From Leptospiraceae bacterium (GTDB lineage: Bacteria > Spirochaetota > Leptospiria > Leptospirales > Leptonemataceae): a stretch of 64,000 nt of DNA. Positions 34,480 through 45,100 of this stretch are shown here, piece after piece. The position numbers and the translations under genes are program-made. The notes below the pieces were generated by a model that did not search any database, was not told the DNA's origin, and saw nothing but the letters and a program-made list of their open reading frames with translations. Every line of letters starts with the position of its first letter. Position 1 is the first letter of the stretch. The stretch lies in contig JANXCF010000002.1 of the NCBI GenBank assembly GCA_025059995.1, positions 1 through 64,000 on the forward strand. The letters run 5' to 3'.

Positions 34480-36447
34480 TCAATTTCGAAACATTTCTTC
34501 GATTTGGGTTTTGTATTTTTCTAATACTTTGTTTCTTTTGATCTTCATTGTCTCGGTGAGTTCTTCCCCTTTCTTTAATTCTTTGGGAAGAATGTATATG
34601 TGAGTTATTCTTTCAAAGGATTTGAAACCATTTTTAGCAGAAACTTCTTCTTTTAGGATATCTAAGAAAAACTGTTGGACCTCTTTGACACGATTCCATT
34701 CTTCTGTATTATCACTCAGAGTAGCCTTGTTTTTTAATTCTTCTTTTACTCTTTCTACGTTGGGGTAGATCAGAACTCCCAGAGACTTTTGATCCTGTCC
34801 TACTACTACAGCTTGTTGTATGAAAGGATTTGTGGTTAGGCGAACTTCAATGGGTTCAGGTTCAACGTTTTCACCTCCGAGTAAAACAATCGTGTCTTTT
34901 GCTCTACCTGCGAATTGAATTTCCCCCGTTGTGGTCCATACGAATACATCACCTGAGTTTAACCATCCATCTTGTAAAACTTCTGCGGTTTTTTCGGGCA
35001 TTTTGTAGTATCCTTTCATTACATGAGGACCTTTGTGCCATGCAATTCCTTTTACACCAGGTTTAGTTATGATTCTTCCGTATTCATCTCTGAGTTGGAT
35101 GTGAACTCCAGGAAGACTAGGTCCTACACAAAATCGTTTGGGCATCGGCAGTCTTCCCATTGCACACACAGCTGTGGTTTCTGTCATTCCATAAGCGTCA
35201 ATAATCGGAATTCCACAGTATCGAAAAAAATCAGCAATATGAACCGGAAGTGCTCCAGCTCCCGACAATGCAAACTTCAACTTCCCACCAAAAATATCTC
35301 GTACTTTTGAGAGAATTTTTCTTGCAATCCAGATAAATGGCAACGTTATGATAAAACCCAAAAGAGCTAAGATTTTTCGAATGACTTTGTCGGTGAGGGT
35401 TTCTTCTTCTGTAAAAGCAATCCGATCAAGTAAGTGATCCAAAGAATCAGTATATAAACCTGCAATTTGCAAAGCGAGCTGAAAGATTCTTTGATTTCTC
35501 TGGGGTTGTTTTCTTAGGTTTTCGAAAATTCTTTTGTAGAGTTGTTCCCAAACTCTTGGAACCGAAACTAAAAAAGTAGGTTTGATGGTTTGTAAATCCG
35601 CAGCTAATGTCATGATCGAGGAATTTGCCATACTCGCACCACAAGCAATAAGAGTAAACTCCAATACCCGTTCGGCTATGTGCCATGGTGGAAGAAAGAT
35701 TACCACTCGATCTTGTTCTGTTATAGGAGAAATAAGCTGTATTTGAGCAATTTCCCAACAAAAATTACGATGTGTCAACATCACACCTTTGGGGGTTCCC
35801 GTTGTTCCACTCGTGTAAATGATGGTTGCTAAATCGTCTGGTTGTATGGATTCTCCTCTTCTTCTGAGTTCTTCTTCTCCTTTGAGTCGAAGTAACTCAT
35901 AACCACGATTAATGATATCAATCAAGAAGTAAAAATTTACATTCGTAAGTTTTTGAATTTTTCCGATACGTAATCGATTTTCTTCTAATTCTTGGAGTAG
36001 TTTGTCGAAGTTTTTGTATTTCTCTCTGCCTTCGATTGAGATAATAGTTTGCACAGAAGGTATCTCTCCAATACAATTCACTAACTTTTGTAAGGTTTTT
36101 TCGTTTTCTATTATGACGATGGAAGTTTCTGCATGATTTAATATATATAAAATATCCTGCTCGGTTGCATCAGTTCCTCTGGGAACGTCAACACATCCTA
36201 TTGTATCGATAGCAAAACAAAGCAAGGTCCATTCATATCGATTATCACAAAGGAGAGCAATTTTGTCACCTTTTTTAACTCCCAACTCATAAACGAGAAA
36301 AGCTTGGATACTTTTCATATCAGCTCGCCAATTGGCATAAGAAACTGCGCCAAAGTCTTGTTTCTCCAAACGAACCCAGAAGGCTGGTCGTTCTGCGTGA
36401 GTGGAAACCGTATCTTTTAACAAATGATACAAAGACAGCTTTTCCAT
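34480..36447 (-). CDS. AMP-forming long-chain acyl-CoA synthetase (fatty acid-CoA ligase)
   Basis: The enzyme activates fatty acids by adenylation and transfer to CoA, for beta-oxidation or phospholipid synthesis. The ANL signatures are clear: the P-loop IIYTSGTTGTPKGVMLTH near residue 215, a linker with YGMTETTAVCAMG near residue 420, and GWLNSGDVF with a later C-terminal hinge (FAGRAKDTIVLLGGENVEP). Length (655) suits the long-chain, AMP-forming group. GGGAGAG precedes the start. Leptospires live on long-chain fatty acids, so several such ligases are expected. Confidence 0.92.
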   Translation of the reverse strand: MEKLSLYHLLKDTVSTHAERPAFWVRLEKQDFGAVSYANWRADMKSIQAFLVYELGVKKGDKIALLCDNRYEWTLLCFAIDTIGCVDVPRGTDATEQDILYILNHAETSIVIIENEKTLQKLVNCIGEIPSVQTIISIEGREKYKNFDKLLQELEENRLRIGKIQKLTNVNFYFLIDIINRGYELLRLKGEEELRRRGESIQPDDLATIIYTSGTTGTPKGVMLTHRNFCWEIAQIQLISPITEQDRVVIFLPPWHIAERVLEFTLIACGASMANSSIMTLAADLQTIKPTFLVSVPRVWEQLYKRIFENLRKQPQRNQRIFQLALQIAGLYTDSLDHLLDRIAFTEEETLTDKVIRKILALLGFIITLPFIWIARKILSKVRDIFGGKLKFALSGAGALPVHIADFFRYCGIPIIDAYGMTETTAVCAMGRLPMPKRFCVGPSLPGVHIQLRDEYGRIITKPGVKGIAWHKGPHVMKGYYKMPEKTAEVLQDGWLNSGDVFVWTTTGEIQFAGRAKDTIVLLGGENVEPEPIEVRLTTNPFIQQAVVVGQDQKSLGVLIYPNVERVKEELKNKATLSDNTEEWNRVKEVQQFFLDILKEEVSAKNGFKSFERITHIYILPKELKKGEELTETMKIKRNKVLEKYKTQIEEMFRN

Positions 36448-36523
36448 TCTATCTCTCCCAATTCCTATCCAATATCAAAAAGAAAAAAACTTTTTTATCA
36501 AGGCATAGTCAATGACATAAAAT

Positions 36524-37207
36524 TTATCGGGTTTTTAAATTCGAAATGTATTGATCCCTTGCTTCTTGTGTAAGCACCATATTTTCCATCATTTTGCTTT
36601 CGAGTAAAACTGAGTAATGACTCAACTCTTCATCTGTTATAGCATTAGGAACGTAAAAGGGCTCACCATAACGAACAAAAATGGTATTAAACCAAAAGGG
36701 GATTCTGTGATAATCCCAAGAATTTGCTAACCTTTGTTTGGTGGATTCATAATGAAATGGTATGATGGGTATTCCTGTTTTTGAAGCCAACGTAATGATG
36801 CCTGATTGAACTTTAAAGGCAGGTCCTGTGGGTCCATCAGGAGTAATAACAAGGCGTTTTCCTTCTTTTCCCAACTGAATGAGTTGCCTTAAGGCTTGGA
36901 TACCTCCCCGATGAGAACTTCCTCGAACACTATGGTTTTTGAATTTTTTTACGACTTTGTCTATTAATTCTCCATCTCGTGATTGAGAAATCATGATTGT
37001 TAGATCCATGTCTTGCACCAACACACTACCTCCAAAAGCATTACAATGCCACGCCGATAAAATAAAGGGTTGATTGTTTTTAAGAAAAGACTCAATATTA
37101 TGTTTTTCTAATATGATTACATTCGATGTTTTCACTAAAACTTTAAGATAACCTACAATAAGAGAAACCAACAAATCCTCTAGGATAGAACGAAGGATTT
37201 TTTTCAT
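36524..37207 (-). CDS. DUF374-type lysophospholipid acyltransferase-like protein
   Basis: The 227-residue protein matches the DUF374 pattern: ILSAWHCNAFGGS near residue 52, SQSRDGELIDKV, a HSVRGSSHRGGIQALRQL segment, and ITPDGPTGPAFKVQSGII near residue 130. The family is related to the LpxL and PlsC acyltransferases and is thought to act in envelope lipid or lipopolysaccharide acylation. A weak hydrophobic N-terminus may anchor it. It is close to the acyl-CoA ligase on the same strand, which would supply acyl-CoA, but co-function is inference. Confidence 0.8.
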   Translation of the reverse strand: MKKILRSILEDLLVSLIVGYLKVLVKTSNVIILEKHNIESFLKNNQPFILSAWHCNAFGGSVLVQDMDLTIMISQSRDGELIDKVVKKFKNHSVRGSSHRGGIQALRQLIQLGKEGKRLVITPDGPTGPAFKVQSGIITLASKTGIPIIPFHYESTKQRLANSWDYHRIPFWFNTIFVRYGEPFYVPNAITDEELSHYSVLLESKMMENMVLTQEARDQYISNLKTR

Positions 37208-37268
37208 TACCTAACGTTTTTTTTCGTTTGCCATATATACAACCAAATTTGAATTTAATGTTGAAAAG

Positions 37269-37895
37269 ATGCATTGGGAAGATTTTACCTCTGCTTTTTT
37301 GATTTTGTTTTTTGTGATGGATCCGATTGGAAACATCCCGTTGTTTTTGATTGTTTTAGAAAAGATCCCAATAAAAAAAAGAAAATGGATCATCGCAAGA
37401 GAAGTGCTCTTTGCCATGTTGATTTTGATTCTCTTTTTGTATTTTGGAAACGAAATTTTACATTATTTAGGTATTTCTCAGTTTTCTTTGAAAATCTCAG
37501 GAAGTATCATCCTATTTCTGATTTCTATTCGCATGATTTTCCCACCCACTTCTCAGAAGGGTTCTTATATTTTTGGGGAGCTTCCCAGAGGTGAGCCTTT
37601 TTTATTCCCGTTGGCAATGCCTTCGTTGGCGGGTCCTTCAGCAATCATGACGGTGATTTTACTTTCAAATCAAAATCCCGAAAAAACCTGGATTTGGTTA
37701 TTCGCCATTCTGTTTAGCTGCTTTTTTGCTTTGATGATTCTTCTGTCTTCGAATTGGATTGCAAAGTATGCGGGGGAAAAAGGAATCTTTGCTTTGGAGA
37801 AACTGATGGGAATGATTTTGACGGCAATTTCCATCGAAATGTTTTTAAAAGGAATCCAAGAATTTTTAATCACCTCTATCGAATCGAAGCTCTGA
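37269..37895 (+). CDS. MarC-family integral membrane protein
   Basis: The 208-residue protein is polytopic with about six helices and has the MarC/YhgN family features: [14 protein letters not shown] at the N-terminus, a long cytoplasmic loop with PPTSQKG, and [20 protein letters not shown] near residue 115. Despite the family name, MarC does not confer multidrug resistance; transport of small neutral compounds is proposed. The ATG lies 61 bases from the divergent acyltransferase gene. Its 3' end overlaps the next gene by 20 bases on the opposite strand. Confidence 0.88.
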   Translation: MHWEDFTSAFLILFFVMDPIGNIPLFLIVLEKIPIKKRKWIIAREVLFAMLILILFLYFGNEILHYLGISQFSLKISGSIILFLISIRMIFPPTSQKGSYIFGELPRGEPFLFPLAMPSLAGPSAIMTVILLSNQNPEKTWIWLFAILFSCFFALMILLSSNWIAKYAGEKGIFALEKLMGMILTAISIEMFLKGIQEFLITSIESKL

Positions 37896-39945
37896 TGGAA
37901 TCCCAGTCATTTGTCGGTAAATTACAAACGAAGTTTTCGCATAGATAAAAAGTAGTTAGATCATTCAAACGGGTATGATTTTCTAACAGAGGGATTTTTT
38001 GGGTTTGTTCTTTTGATTCGTCAACATATCCTAATACGGTTTCACTACTTATACTATTTCCAATTAGTTCCCAGATTTCTGTTAGTTTATTTTGTTTTTC
38101 GTGATAGACAACCACCAATTGTTGAGAAAGAAAATAAAACTTCAAAACATTCATCAAAAAGAATGAATACGCAAAAGGGTTTTGCGCAGCAGTTGGGTAG
38201 TAATTCAAAATCAGTTTGTTAATCACGCTTTCATAAAGTTCACTTTCAAAACCAAAATTCCAAAGTTGGACAAGAAGTCGCATGGTAGCAGAAAATCCTG
38301 AGGGAATTACTCCATCATAAAAATCAGAACTACGAACAATCAAGTATTTTTCGTCATCTCGAGTTTCAAAGAGCTTTCCAGAAGGATCGAAATGGTATTT
38401 TAGTATGTACTTTAAAATCCTATTCGCATAGTAGAGGTATTCTCTTTGACCTGTTGCTTTATAGACATCCACCAATGCAGAACCCATCAACGCATGATCG
38501 GATAATGTTCCTACATAAGGTGCTGTCTTCTTTTGATGGTTACTATAACTTCGATAAAAATAGCCCGTTTGAGCATCGTGATCAAAATCAGAAGTGATTG
38601 TTAAATGAGAAAAGATAAACTTTAAAGTCTGTTGCAATGCTTGATTATATACGGGATTTTGTGTAGTAATCAACATTTGAGATAAAACGGTCAACATGAG
38701 GGCATTCCAAGATGTGAGAATTTTTTCATCTCTATGAGGTCTTATTCGTTTGTTTCGCTCCAAAAGAAGGATTTGTCTTGTTTTGTTTAAGAGCTCTTTG
38801 GAGATTTCTTTTCCCACTACTGAAAGAATGGTTTTTCCTTCGAAGTTTCCTTTTGGACGAATTCCCCAGTAATCACAAACTTGTTGGATTTCTTCTGGAG
38901 AGTACTGATAGGATTTTAAGATCGATTCTATTTCTTCCTTGGTCCAAAGATAGAATTTTCCTTCTTCTCCTTCACTATCAGCGTCTTCAGCACTATAAAA
39001 ACCTCCTTCTGGATGCTTCATGTCTCGTAATAGGTATTCTAACACATCTTTGGCAATCTCTAAGAATACTTCTTTTTGAAAGGTTCGATATGCTTCTAAA
39101 CATATCCAAGCAAACAAAGCGTTGTCATAAAGCATTTTTTCAAAATGAGGAACAAGCCAATCATGGTCTGTAGCATATCGTGATATGCCGCCGCCAATCT
39201 GATCGTAAATCCCACCATTTCGCATTTTTACGATGGTGGTTTGAATCATTTCCAAAATTTTTTGATTGGGTGTCTTTCTATACAGTTGGTTTAGAAATAA
39301 TAAATTCAAAGATGGTGGGAATTTGTTTTTCCCATTCACCAAAAAGCCACCTTTCTCTGCATCAAAATAAAGATAAAAATAATCGATTATGGACTCAAAA
39401 TGAGAAAAAGAAACTTTGATGTTTTGAATGTCAACATCACGATTTTGGAGTGCATGTGTGATGTTTTCAGCTACTTCGTTTACTTGACTTCGATGATTTT
39501 TCCACAAATCAATGATTTTCCACAGAACCTCTTTAAAAGAAGGCATTCCCCACTTCCTTATGGGGGGAAAGTAAGTTCCACCTGTGATGGGTTTTAGGTC
39601 TGGAGTCAAAAACACATTCAAGGGCCATCCCGCAGAGATTCCCATCATTTGGACTGCCGTGATGTAAATATGATCCACGTCTGGAAGTTCTTCTCTATCA
39701 ACTTTGATGGGAACAAAATAAGTATTGAGAATGTTTGCTATTTCTTCATCTTCGAAGGATTCTCTTTCCATCACATGGCACCAATGACATGTAGAATACC
39801 CAATCGAAAGAAATATGGGTTTGTCTTGACTTTTGGCTTTTTGGAAGGCTTCCTCCCCCCATACATGCCAATCAACAGGATTATAAGCATGTTGGAGTAG
39901 ATAAGGACTGGTTGCATGGATAAGACGATTGGGAGCTCGTTTCAT
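37876..39945 (-). CDS. DUF255 thioredoxin-like protein (YyaL/Spata20 family)
   Basis: The family has an N-terminal thioredoxin-like domain and a C-terminal (alpha/alpha)6-barrel-like region. Here [16 protein letters not shown] and the active-site segment [16 protein letters not shown] (CxxC) are at about residues 24-65; the remaining 600 residues contain [20 protein letters not shown] and [11 protein letters not shown], typical of this family. Function is unknown in bacteria; a role in redox or sugar-related chemistry has been suggested for the fold. Length (689) is standard. Confidence 0.92.
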   Translation of the reverse strand: MKRAPNRLIHATSPYLLQHAYNPVDWHVWGEEAFQKAKSQDKPIFLSIGYSTCHWCHVMERESFEDEEIANILNTYFVPIKVDREELPDVDHIYITAVQMMGISAGWPLNVFLTPDLKPITGGTYFPPIRKWGMPSFKEVLWKIIDLWKNHRSQVNEVAENITHALQNRDVDIQNIKVSFSHFESIIDYFYLYFDAEKGGFLVNGKNKFPPSLNLLFLNQLYRKTPNQKILEMIQTTIVKMRNGGIYDQIGGGISRYATDHDWLVPHFEKMLYDNALFAWICLEAYRTFQKEVFLEIAKDVLEYLLRDMKHPEGGFYSAEDADSEGEEGKFYLWTKEEIESILKSYQYSPEEIQQVCDYWGIRPKGNFEGKTILSVVGKEISKELLNKTRQILLLERNKRIRPHRDEKILTSWNALMLTVLSQMLITTQNPVYNQALQQTLKFIFSHLTITSDFDHDAQTGYFYRSYSNHQKKTAPYVGTLSDHALMGSALVDVYKATGQREYLYYANRILKYILKYHFDPSGKLFETRDDEKYLIVRSSDFYDGVIPSGFSATMRLLVQLWNFGFESELYESVINKLILNYYPTAAQNPFAYSFFLMNVLKFYFLSQQLVVVYHEKQNKLTEIWELIGNSISSETVLGYVDESKEQTQKIPLLENHTRLNDLTTFYLCENFVCNLPTNDWDSIRASIR

Positions 39946-39977
39946 AAGTGATTAATTAAACTTTTTTTCATCAAACG

Positions 39978-40373
39978 TCATTGATATTTTGACTCATATC
40001 CTTGATAGCCCTCTGGATAGCACTTTCTGCAGCCTTTTATGATCAGCTTTTTGGGATTGTCAAAATAGGAAACCGCTAAGATGGTGTTTTCTTTTTCTAA
40101 TTGGGATTTACAAACAGGACAGATTCGTTTTCGACTATCAAAAACTCCTAAGCAATAGGGACATCCCTTGATAAAGGTGCGAATTTCGAACTTTGGGATT
40201 TCTACCTGGTTAGAACGTAGTCGCTCCCCTTTTTTTAAGGGATGACCACAAATAGGACAAAACCCTCTTTGATCTTTCTCTTTTTTTTCGTGCTTGAGTT
40301 TTACGTCAAAGATGAGCCAAATCAAAAAAGAAAGGAGCCCTAAAGAAGCTCCAAGAAGAATAAAAACTTCCAC
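39978..40373 (-). CDS. Membrane-anchored Cys-rich (zinc-ribbon-like) protein, unknown
   Basis: The 131-residue protein, starting at GTG, has an N-terminal membrane helix (about residues 4-23) and then four CxxC pairs: CPIC near 39, CPYC near 75, CPVC near 90 and CRKC near 116. These could form two zinc-ribbon or rubredoxin-like sites. No known family was recognised. It starts four bases after the stop of the P83/100 gene on the same strand, so the two are probably one operon. The helix orientation would leave the Cys domain in the cytoplasm or periplasm; the sequence does not decide. Confidence 0.7.
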   Translation of the reverse strand: MEVFILLGASLGLLSFLIWLIFDVKLKHEKKEKDQRGFCPICGHPLKKGERLRSNQVEIPKFEIRTFIKGCPYCLGVFDSRKRICPVCKSQLEKENTILAVSYFDNPKKLIIKGCRKCYPEGYQGYESKYQ

Positions 40374-40377
40374 TAAT

Positions 40378-42090
40378 TTATCTAGCAGTAATCAATTTCG
40401 GATTGATTTCTTTGATTAACTTCAAATCATTTTTGTTGTAGACCTGAATAGGAATATTAGGAGCATTCCCAGAACCAGTTAAGTAAATTTTATCTCTGAA
40501 AAACGTAACCTCGGAGTGAGGGTGAATAGGAGCAGAACTCCTTCCTTGGTGATTTAATTCAAAATCAAAACGTGCTAAGTAGTGTTTACCTTGATACTCT
40601 TCAATAACGTAAATGAAGTTATCGCGAACCTCCATGAAGGTGTTGAAACTTACCAGCTCTTTGGATTTCTTTTTGACTTTGAGGGTTTCTGCATCAAGTA
40701 AATACAAGAAATGAACAGAATGATCGGGGATTTCTTCTTCATAACCCACGACAAAAATGCCTACTTTATCTACAGCCAAAAATTCCCTACTACAAATATT
40801 CGTAAAAGGACCTCGAAACAAGGCATCGTCTTTATTTGGATCAATCATCCATAACTCATTATTGTAGTGTCCATCTTTATAACGAATTACTTTTAAAAAC
40901 ACAATCTTTTCGTTGATGACATTATCACTTAGTTCTTTTTCTTTTTGGAGTTCCTTTTTGAGTTCTTCTACCTGTTTTTGAAGAGCTTCGAGTTTTTCAT
41001 CGGGTTTAGTTTCTTGTTTGGCTGCTTGTTGGAGGTTTTCTTTTTGTTCTTCTTCTTTACGGGTTGTTTGAGGTTGATTGAGTTCTTGTTTTTGTTCTGC
41101 TAATTCTTTTTTTTCTTGTTGGATTTGTTCTTTTTGTTGTTGGAGCTGCTCTTGTTGTTTTTGGATTTCTTGTTGCTGTTGTTCAAGTTGTTGTAATTTT
41201 TGTTCTTCTTGTTTGATTTGAGGTTCATTCTTTACGGGGTCCTTTCGTAATTCTTGAAGGACTCGGTTGGTATCTTCTTTTTGTTTTTGTATGTTTTGTT
41301 GTTGTTGCTGGATTTGCTGCTCTTGTCGTTGGATTTGTTCTTCTTTTTTGATGAGTTCTTGTTCTTTCTGTTCGATTCTTTGTAAGTCTTCTTGTTTTCG
41401 TTGTTCATCAATTTTGCGTAGTTCTTCTTTTTTTTCTTGAGGGATGGATTTTTCTTGTTCAATCACGATTTTGATCTCTTCTCGATCCAAATCCGACTGA
41501 TCAGGACGAACAACATTCTTTCGTAAAGGAATGAGAAGTTGAGTTTTCCCAGCCCAATTTCGATATGAACGATCAATCCCAATTTTTTGCTGCTCTAATT
41601 GGTTCAAAACATTCACCGAATAGCTCGCTTGCACGAGCTCAGGCTTCAAACGAAGACTGGCATTGTAGAATACCACTAATTCTGATAAAACACGTGATTG
41701 TTCAGGTTTGTATTCGAAGGCTTTTTCCAAATATCCTTGAACCACCCTCATGATACTTCGCACATGACCATAATCCGCTGCGGGAAGAATGATCATCACA
41801 TCAGCTCCGTATTTTTCTACATCGGGATCGAAAATGCGAATCACTTGGACCTGATTGGTGCTTGCTTGGTTGTTTTGTAAAATTTGTTCACCCAAAGAAG
41901 ATCCGGTGTTGATCTCTGCATTTCGTGCAAAATCAGAAGCACGTCGATTGGTTCGGTTAATGAATTCGACAGGAGCTCCCTGAATGGCTTCTTCCGCAAC
42001 TTGGGGTCGGGCTTGTCCTTGTAAGTTTTGATTTGCGATGAATAACGTTATTGTGATTACAAAAAAATGTAGTTGTTTTAATCTTGTCAT
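40378..42090 (-). CDS. P83/100-family exported protein of spirochaetes
   Basis: The 570-residue protein has a signal peptide ending near residue 26 (LQGQA). Residues about 60-195 resemble the p83/100 antigen of Borrelia, with a motif WAGKTQLLIPLRK close to the Borrelia WAGKTQIFIPLKK and a conserved region of helices before it. Residues about 205-390 are a very long Gln/Glu/Lys-rich coiled coil. The C-terminal 190 residues look like beta-propeller blades (LWMIDPNKDD, LYLLDAETLK). The family is confined to spirochaetes and localises to the periplasm or envelope; the exact role is unknown. The TTGACA near its start is inside the ribosome-binding-site region and not a usable promoter. Confidence 0.88.
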   Translation of the reverse strand: MTRLKQLHFFVITITLFIANQNLQGQARPQVAEEAIQGAPVEFINRTNRRASDFARNAEINTGSSLGEQILQNNQASTNQVQVIRIFDPDVEKYGADVMIILPAADYGHVRSIMRVVQGYLEKAFEYKPEQSRVLSELVVFYNASLRLKPELVQASYSVNVLNQLEQQKIGIDRSYRNWAGKTQLLIPLRKNVVRPDQSDLDREEIKIVIEQEKSIPQEKKEELRKIDEQRKQEDLQRIEQKEQELIKKEEQIQRQEQQIQQQQQNIQKQKEDTNRVLQELRKDPVKNEPQIKQEEQKLQQLEQQQQEIQKQQEQLQQQKEQIQQEKKELAEQKQELNQPQTTRKEEEQKENLQQAAKQETKPDEKLEALQKQVEELKKELQKEKELSDNVINEKIVFLKVIRYKDGHYNNELWMIDPNKDDALFRGPFTNICSREFLAVDKVGIFVVGYEEEIPDHSVHFLYLLDAETLKVKKKSKELVSFNTFMEVRDNFIYVIEEYQGKHYLARFDFELNHQGRSSAPIHPHSEVTFFRDKIYLTGSGNAPNIPIQVYNKNDLKLIKEINPKLITAR

Positions 42091-42191
42091 AATCTTATCC
42101 TTAAATTTTTTTTGTCAATGTCCAAAAACTAAAATACTTCTAATCAAATATCGAAGGTAAGCAAGAAAAATCTAAATGTCAAGGAGAAAAA

Positions 42192-45100
42192 ATGCTTCCT
42201 GAAATTTTCAAAAAATTTTTTGAATACTTACAAAATGAGATAACAGCAAAAAAGACGAATAAAGTATATGCTCTTCCTCAAAGCGGGTGGTCCTTGCTTG
42301 TTGCCTCGTATTATCAAAATTTGGTCCTTGGGAAAAAAAACAATATTGACTTTATTGTTTTTGTTTTACCAGAAAGTTTACTTGCAAAACAACTCTATTA
42401 CGAAACCCAGTTATTTTTACCTCAAGATGATTTGTATTTACTTCCAGAGTTTGATGGTTTGCCGTATGAATGGACTGTTCATAATTTGGAAATCGAAAGC
42501 CACCGCATACGAACACTGCATGCCATAAGAAATCGAAAACAAGGAATCATTTTCACTACTCTAAAAGCACTGATCCAAAAGATAGCTCCAAAATCCTTAT
42601 GGAAAAACTATGGATTAGAACTCAAGCTTCAACAAGAAATAGATGTTTCTCAATTCCTTCAAACCCTTATCGGTTTTGGTTATCACAGGGAAGAAAAAGT
42701 AGAAAATCCTGGAGAATTTACCATCAAAGGAGAGATCATCGATGTCTTTCCTATTCAGCTTCCCAATCCTGTGAGGATCGATCTTTTTGATAATGAAATC
42801 GAGTCCCTACGTTTTTTTGATTCGGACACCCAACGAAGTATTTATTCTGTAGAAAGAGTAGAAATCTTACCGGCAAGTGAAGTTTTACTGAATGAACAAG
42901 AATTCAATCAACTCAAAGAGAAGATTTTGAGCTTTCCGGAAGATTTACGAAAACCCGATTGGGTTCTTGTAGAGGAATCTCGAACACTTTATAATTCCCG
43001 GGATCTCCCCGGTTTATTGAACTTGGTGGGAGTTTCTTTCCCACTGCAAAATTTTTGGGAGGATTTGGAAACTCATTTTTTTTGGATCTTCGCCGAGGAA
43101 GAAAAATTCAACCAACAATACGAAAGGATTTTGCGAGAATACGAGGTCTTTTACGAAAAATACAAAACCGAAAAAGTGGTTTTGGAAGTAGAACAAATAC
43201 TTAACACCAACTTTAATATAGATCAATTTGAACATACATTGAAGATTTATTCATTGCACAATATAGATCAAAAAAATCACCCTTTCATTACGCAGACTTT
43301 TTTGCAAGAGGCGAACCGCTTTTATGGAAGGATTACAGAATTCAAACATAAGCTCGAAGAACTGCGAAAGAAACAAGCAAAAATTTATATCAGCTATGCA
43401 ACCTCGATTCAAGGGGATCGGATTTCTTTCATTTTGAAAAACGAACAAATCCCTCATAAAAAAGTCAATGGAATTGAAAATACCGAAGAGATTGGCTTAT
43501 TGGAGTCACCTTTGAGCCATGGGTTTTTTCTTCCTTCGTTGGATTTTTATTTGTTCACGGACTCAGATATTTTCGGGAAATCCTATGCAAAAAAATATAA
43601 GATTTCTTCAAAAAATCTCTCTCCTATTGAGTCTTTTTTGGATCTTAAAGAAGGAGATTATGTGGTTCACGTAACTCATGGTATTGGGAGGTTTTTACGA
43701 TTAGAGCGCATCAAAGCTGCTGGAAGAGAGCGAGATTGTTTGGTAATTGAATATGCCGACGAGGATCTTTTGTATGTTCCGTTGGATCAAATTTCTTTAG
43801 TTCAAAGGTATTTATCTCCCGAAGAACATCCCAAATTGGATCACTTAGGGAAAGCATCCTTCAAAAAAGTCAAAGAAAAAGTGGAAAAAAACATAGAAGA
43901 ATTCGCAAGAGAACTTCTTGAACTTTATGCTACTCGCATGCAACTAAAAGGTCATGCCTTTCCGCCAGACACAGAACTCCAAGAAATCTTCGAGTCGGAA
44001 TTTCCTTACGAAGAAACCCCTGACCAGATTCGTGCCATCGAAGAAGTCAAACGAGATATGGAATCAGAAAGACCTATGGATCGATTGATTTGTGGAGATG
44101 TGGGTTATGGAAAAACAGAAGTTGCTATCCGAGCTGTGTTTAAGTGCGTAGAGGGGGGGAAACAGGCTGCCATTATATGTCCAACAACGATCTTAGCAAG
44201 ACAACACTTTGTAAACTTCAGAGAAAGATTCAAAAACTATCCTATAAACATTGATTGGATTTCGAGTTTAAGAAGCAACAAAGAAAATCAACACGTCAAA
44301 AAAGCTTTAAAAGAAGGAAAAATTGATGTGATCATTGGCACTCATGCTCTTTTATCTAATGACGTGGTAATCCCCAATTTAGGGCTTTTGGTGATTGACG
44401 AAGAACAACGATTTGGAGTGATGCACAAAGAAAAACTAAAAAAAATCAAAAAAACTGTAGATGTATTGACCTTAACAGCTACACCCATTCCGAGAACCCT
44501 TCATATGTCTTTGATTGGAATACGAGATTTGTCGATTATCAATACTCCACCAAAAGAACGAAAACCTGTGATTACATATGTTTTGGAATATTCTGATGAA
44601 ATTTTGAAAGAAGCAATTTTACGAGAGCTTGATCGTGGAGGACAAATATTTTACCTTCATAATCGAATTCAAACTTTGCCTTTTATCGCAGAGAAAATCC
44701 ACCAACTGGTTCCCAATATCCGTATTGCCTTGCTACATAGCAAAATGGATGAAAAAGACAAAGACGTAATTTTAAGTGAATTCATTGATGGAAAATATGA
44801 CTTACTTTTAACCACTACTATCATTGAAAACGGAATCGACATTCCGAACGTAAACACCCTGATTGTGGATGAGGCAGATCGTTTTGGTCTTTCTCAGCTC
44901 TATCAGATTCGAGGAAGGGTGGGGAGGTCCCATCGTCAGGCATATGCTTATTTTTTTCATAAAGGAAAGCAAACTCTAACCGAAGAAGCCCAAAAACGTC
45001 TCAATACTTTATTAGAATACCAAGAATTAGGTAGTGGATTCAAAATTGCCATGAGGGATTTAGAAATCCGAGGAGCTGGAAACATTCTTGGAAAAGAACA

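Noticed and set aside
37035..37061. Exact sigma-28 -10 sequence GCCGATAA on the plus strand, with AAAA at -35 spacing
   Set aside because: It lies inside the DUF374 gene, far (over 200 bases) from marC, and the next plus-strand gene is not flagellar. Probably chance.
41232..41462. Lys/Asn-rich 76-residue frame opposite the frame of the P83/100 coiled coil
   Set aside because: It results from the repeated CAA/GAA codons of the real gene read in another frame and has no protein-like composition.
42113..42118. TTGACA upstream of the P83/100 gene
   Set aside because: The matching -10 would fall on the start codon, and a good ribosome-binding site occupies the space, so it cannot be the promoter as placed.
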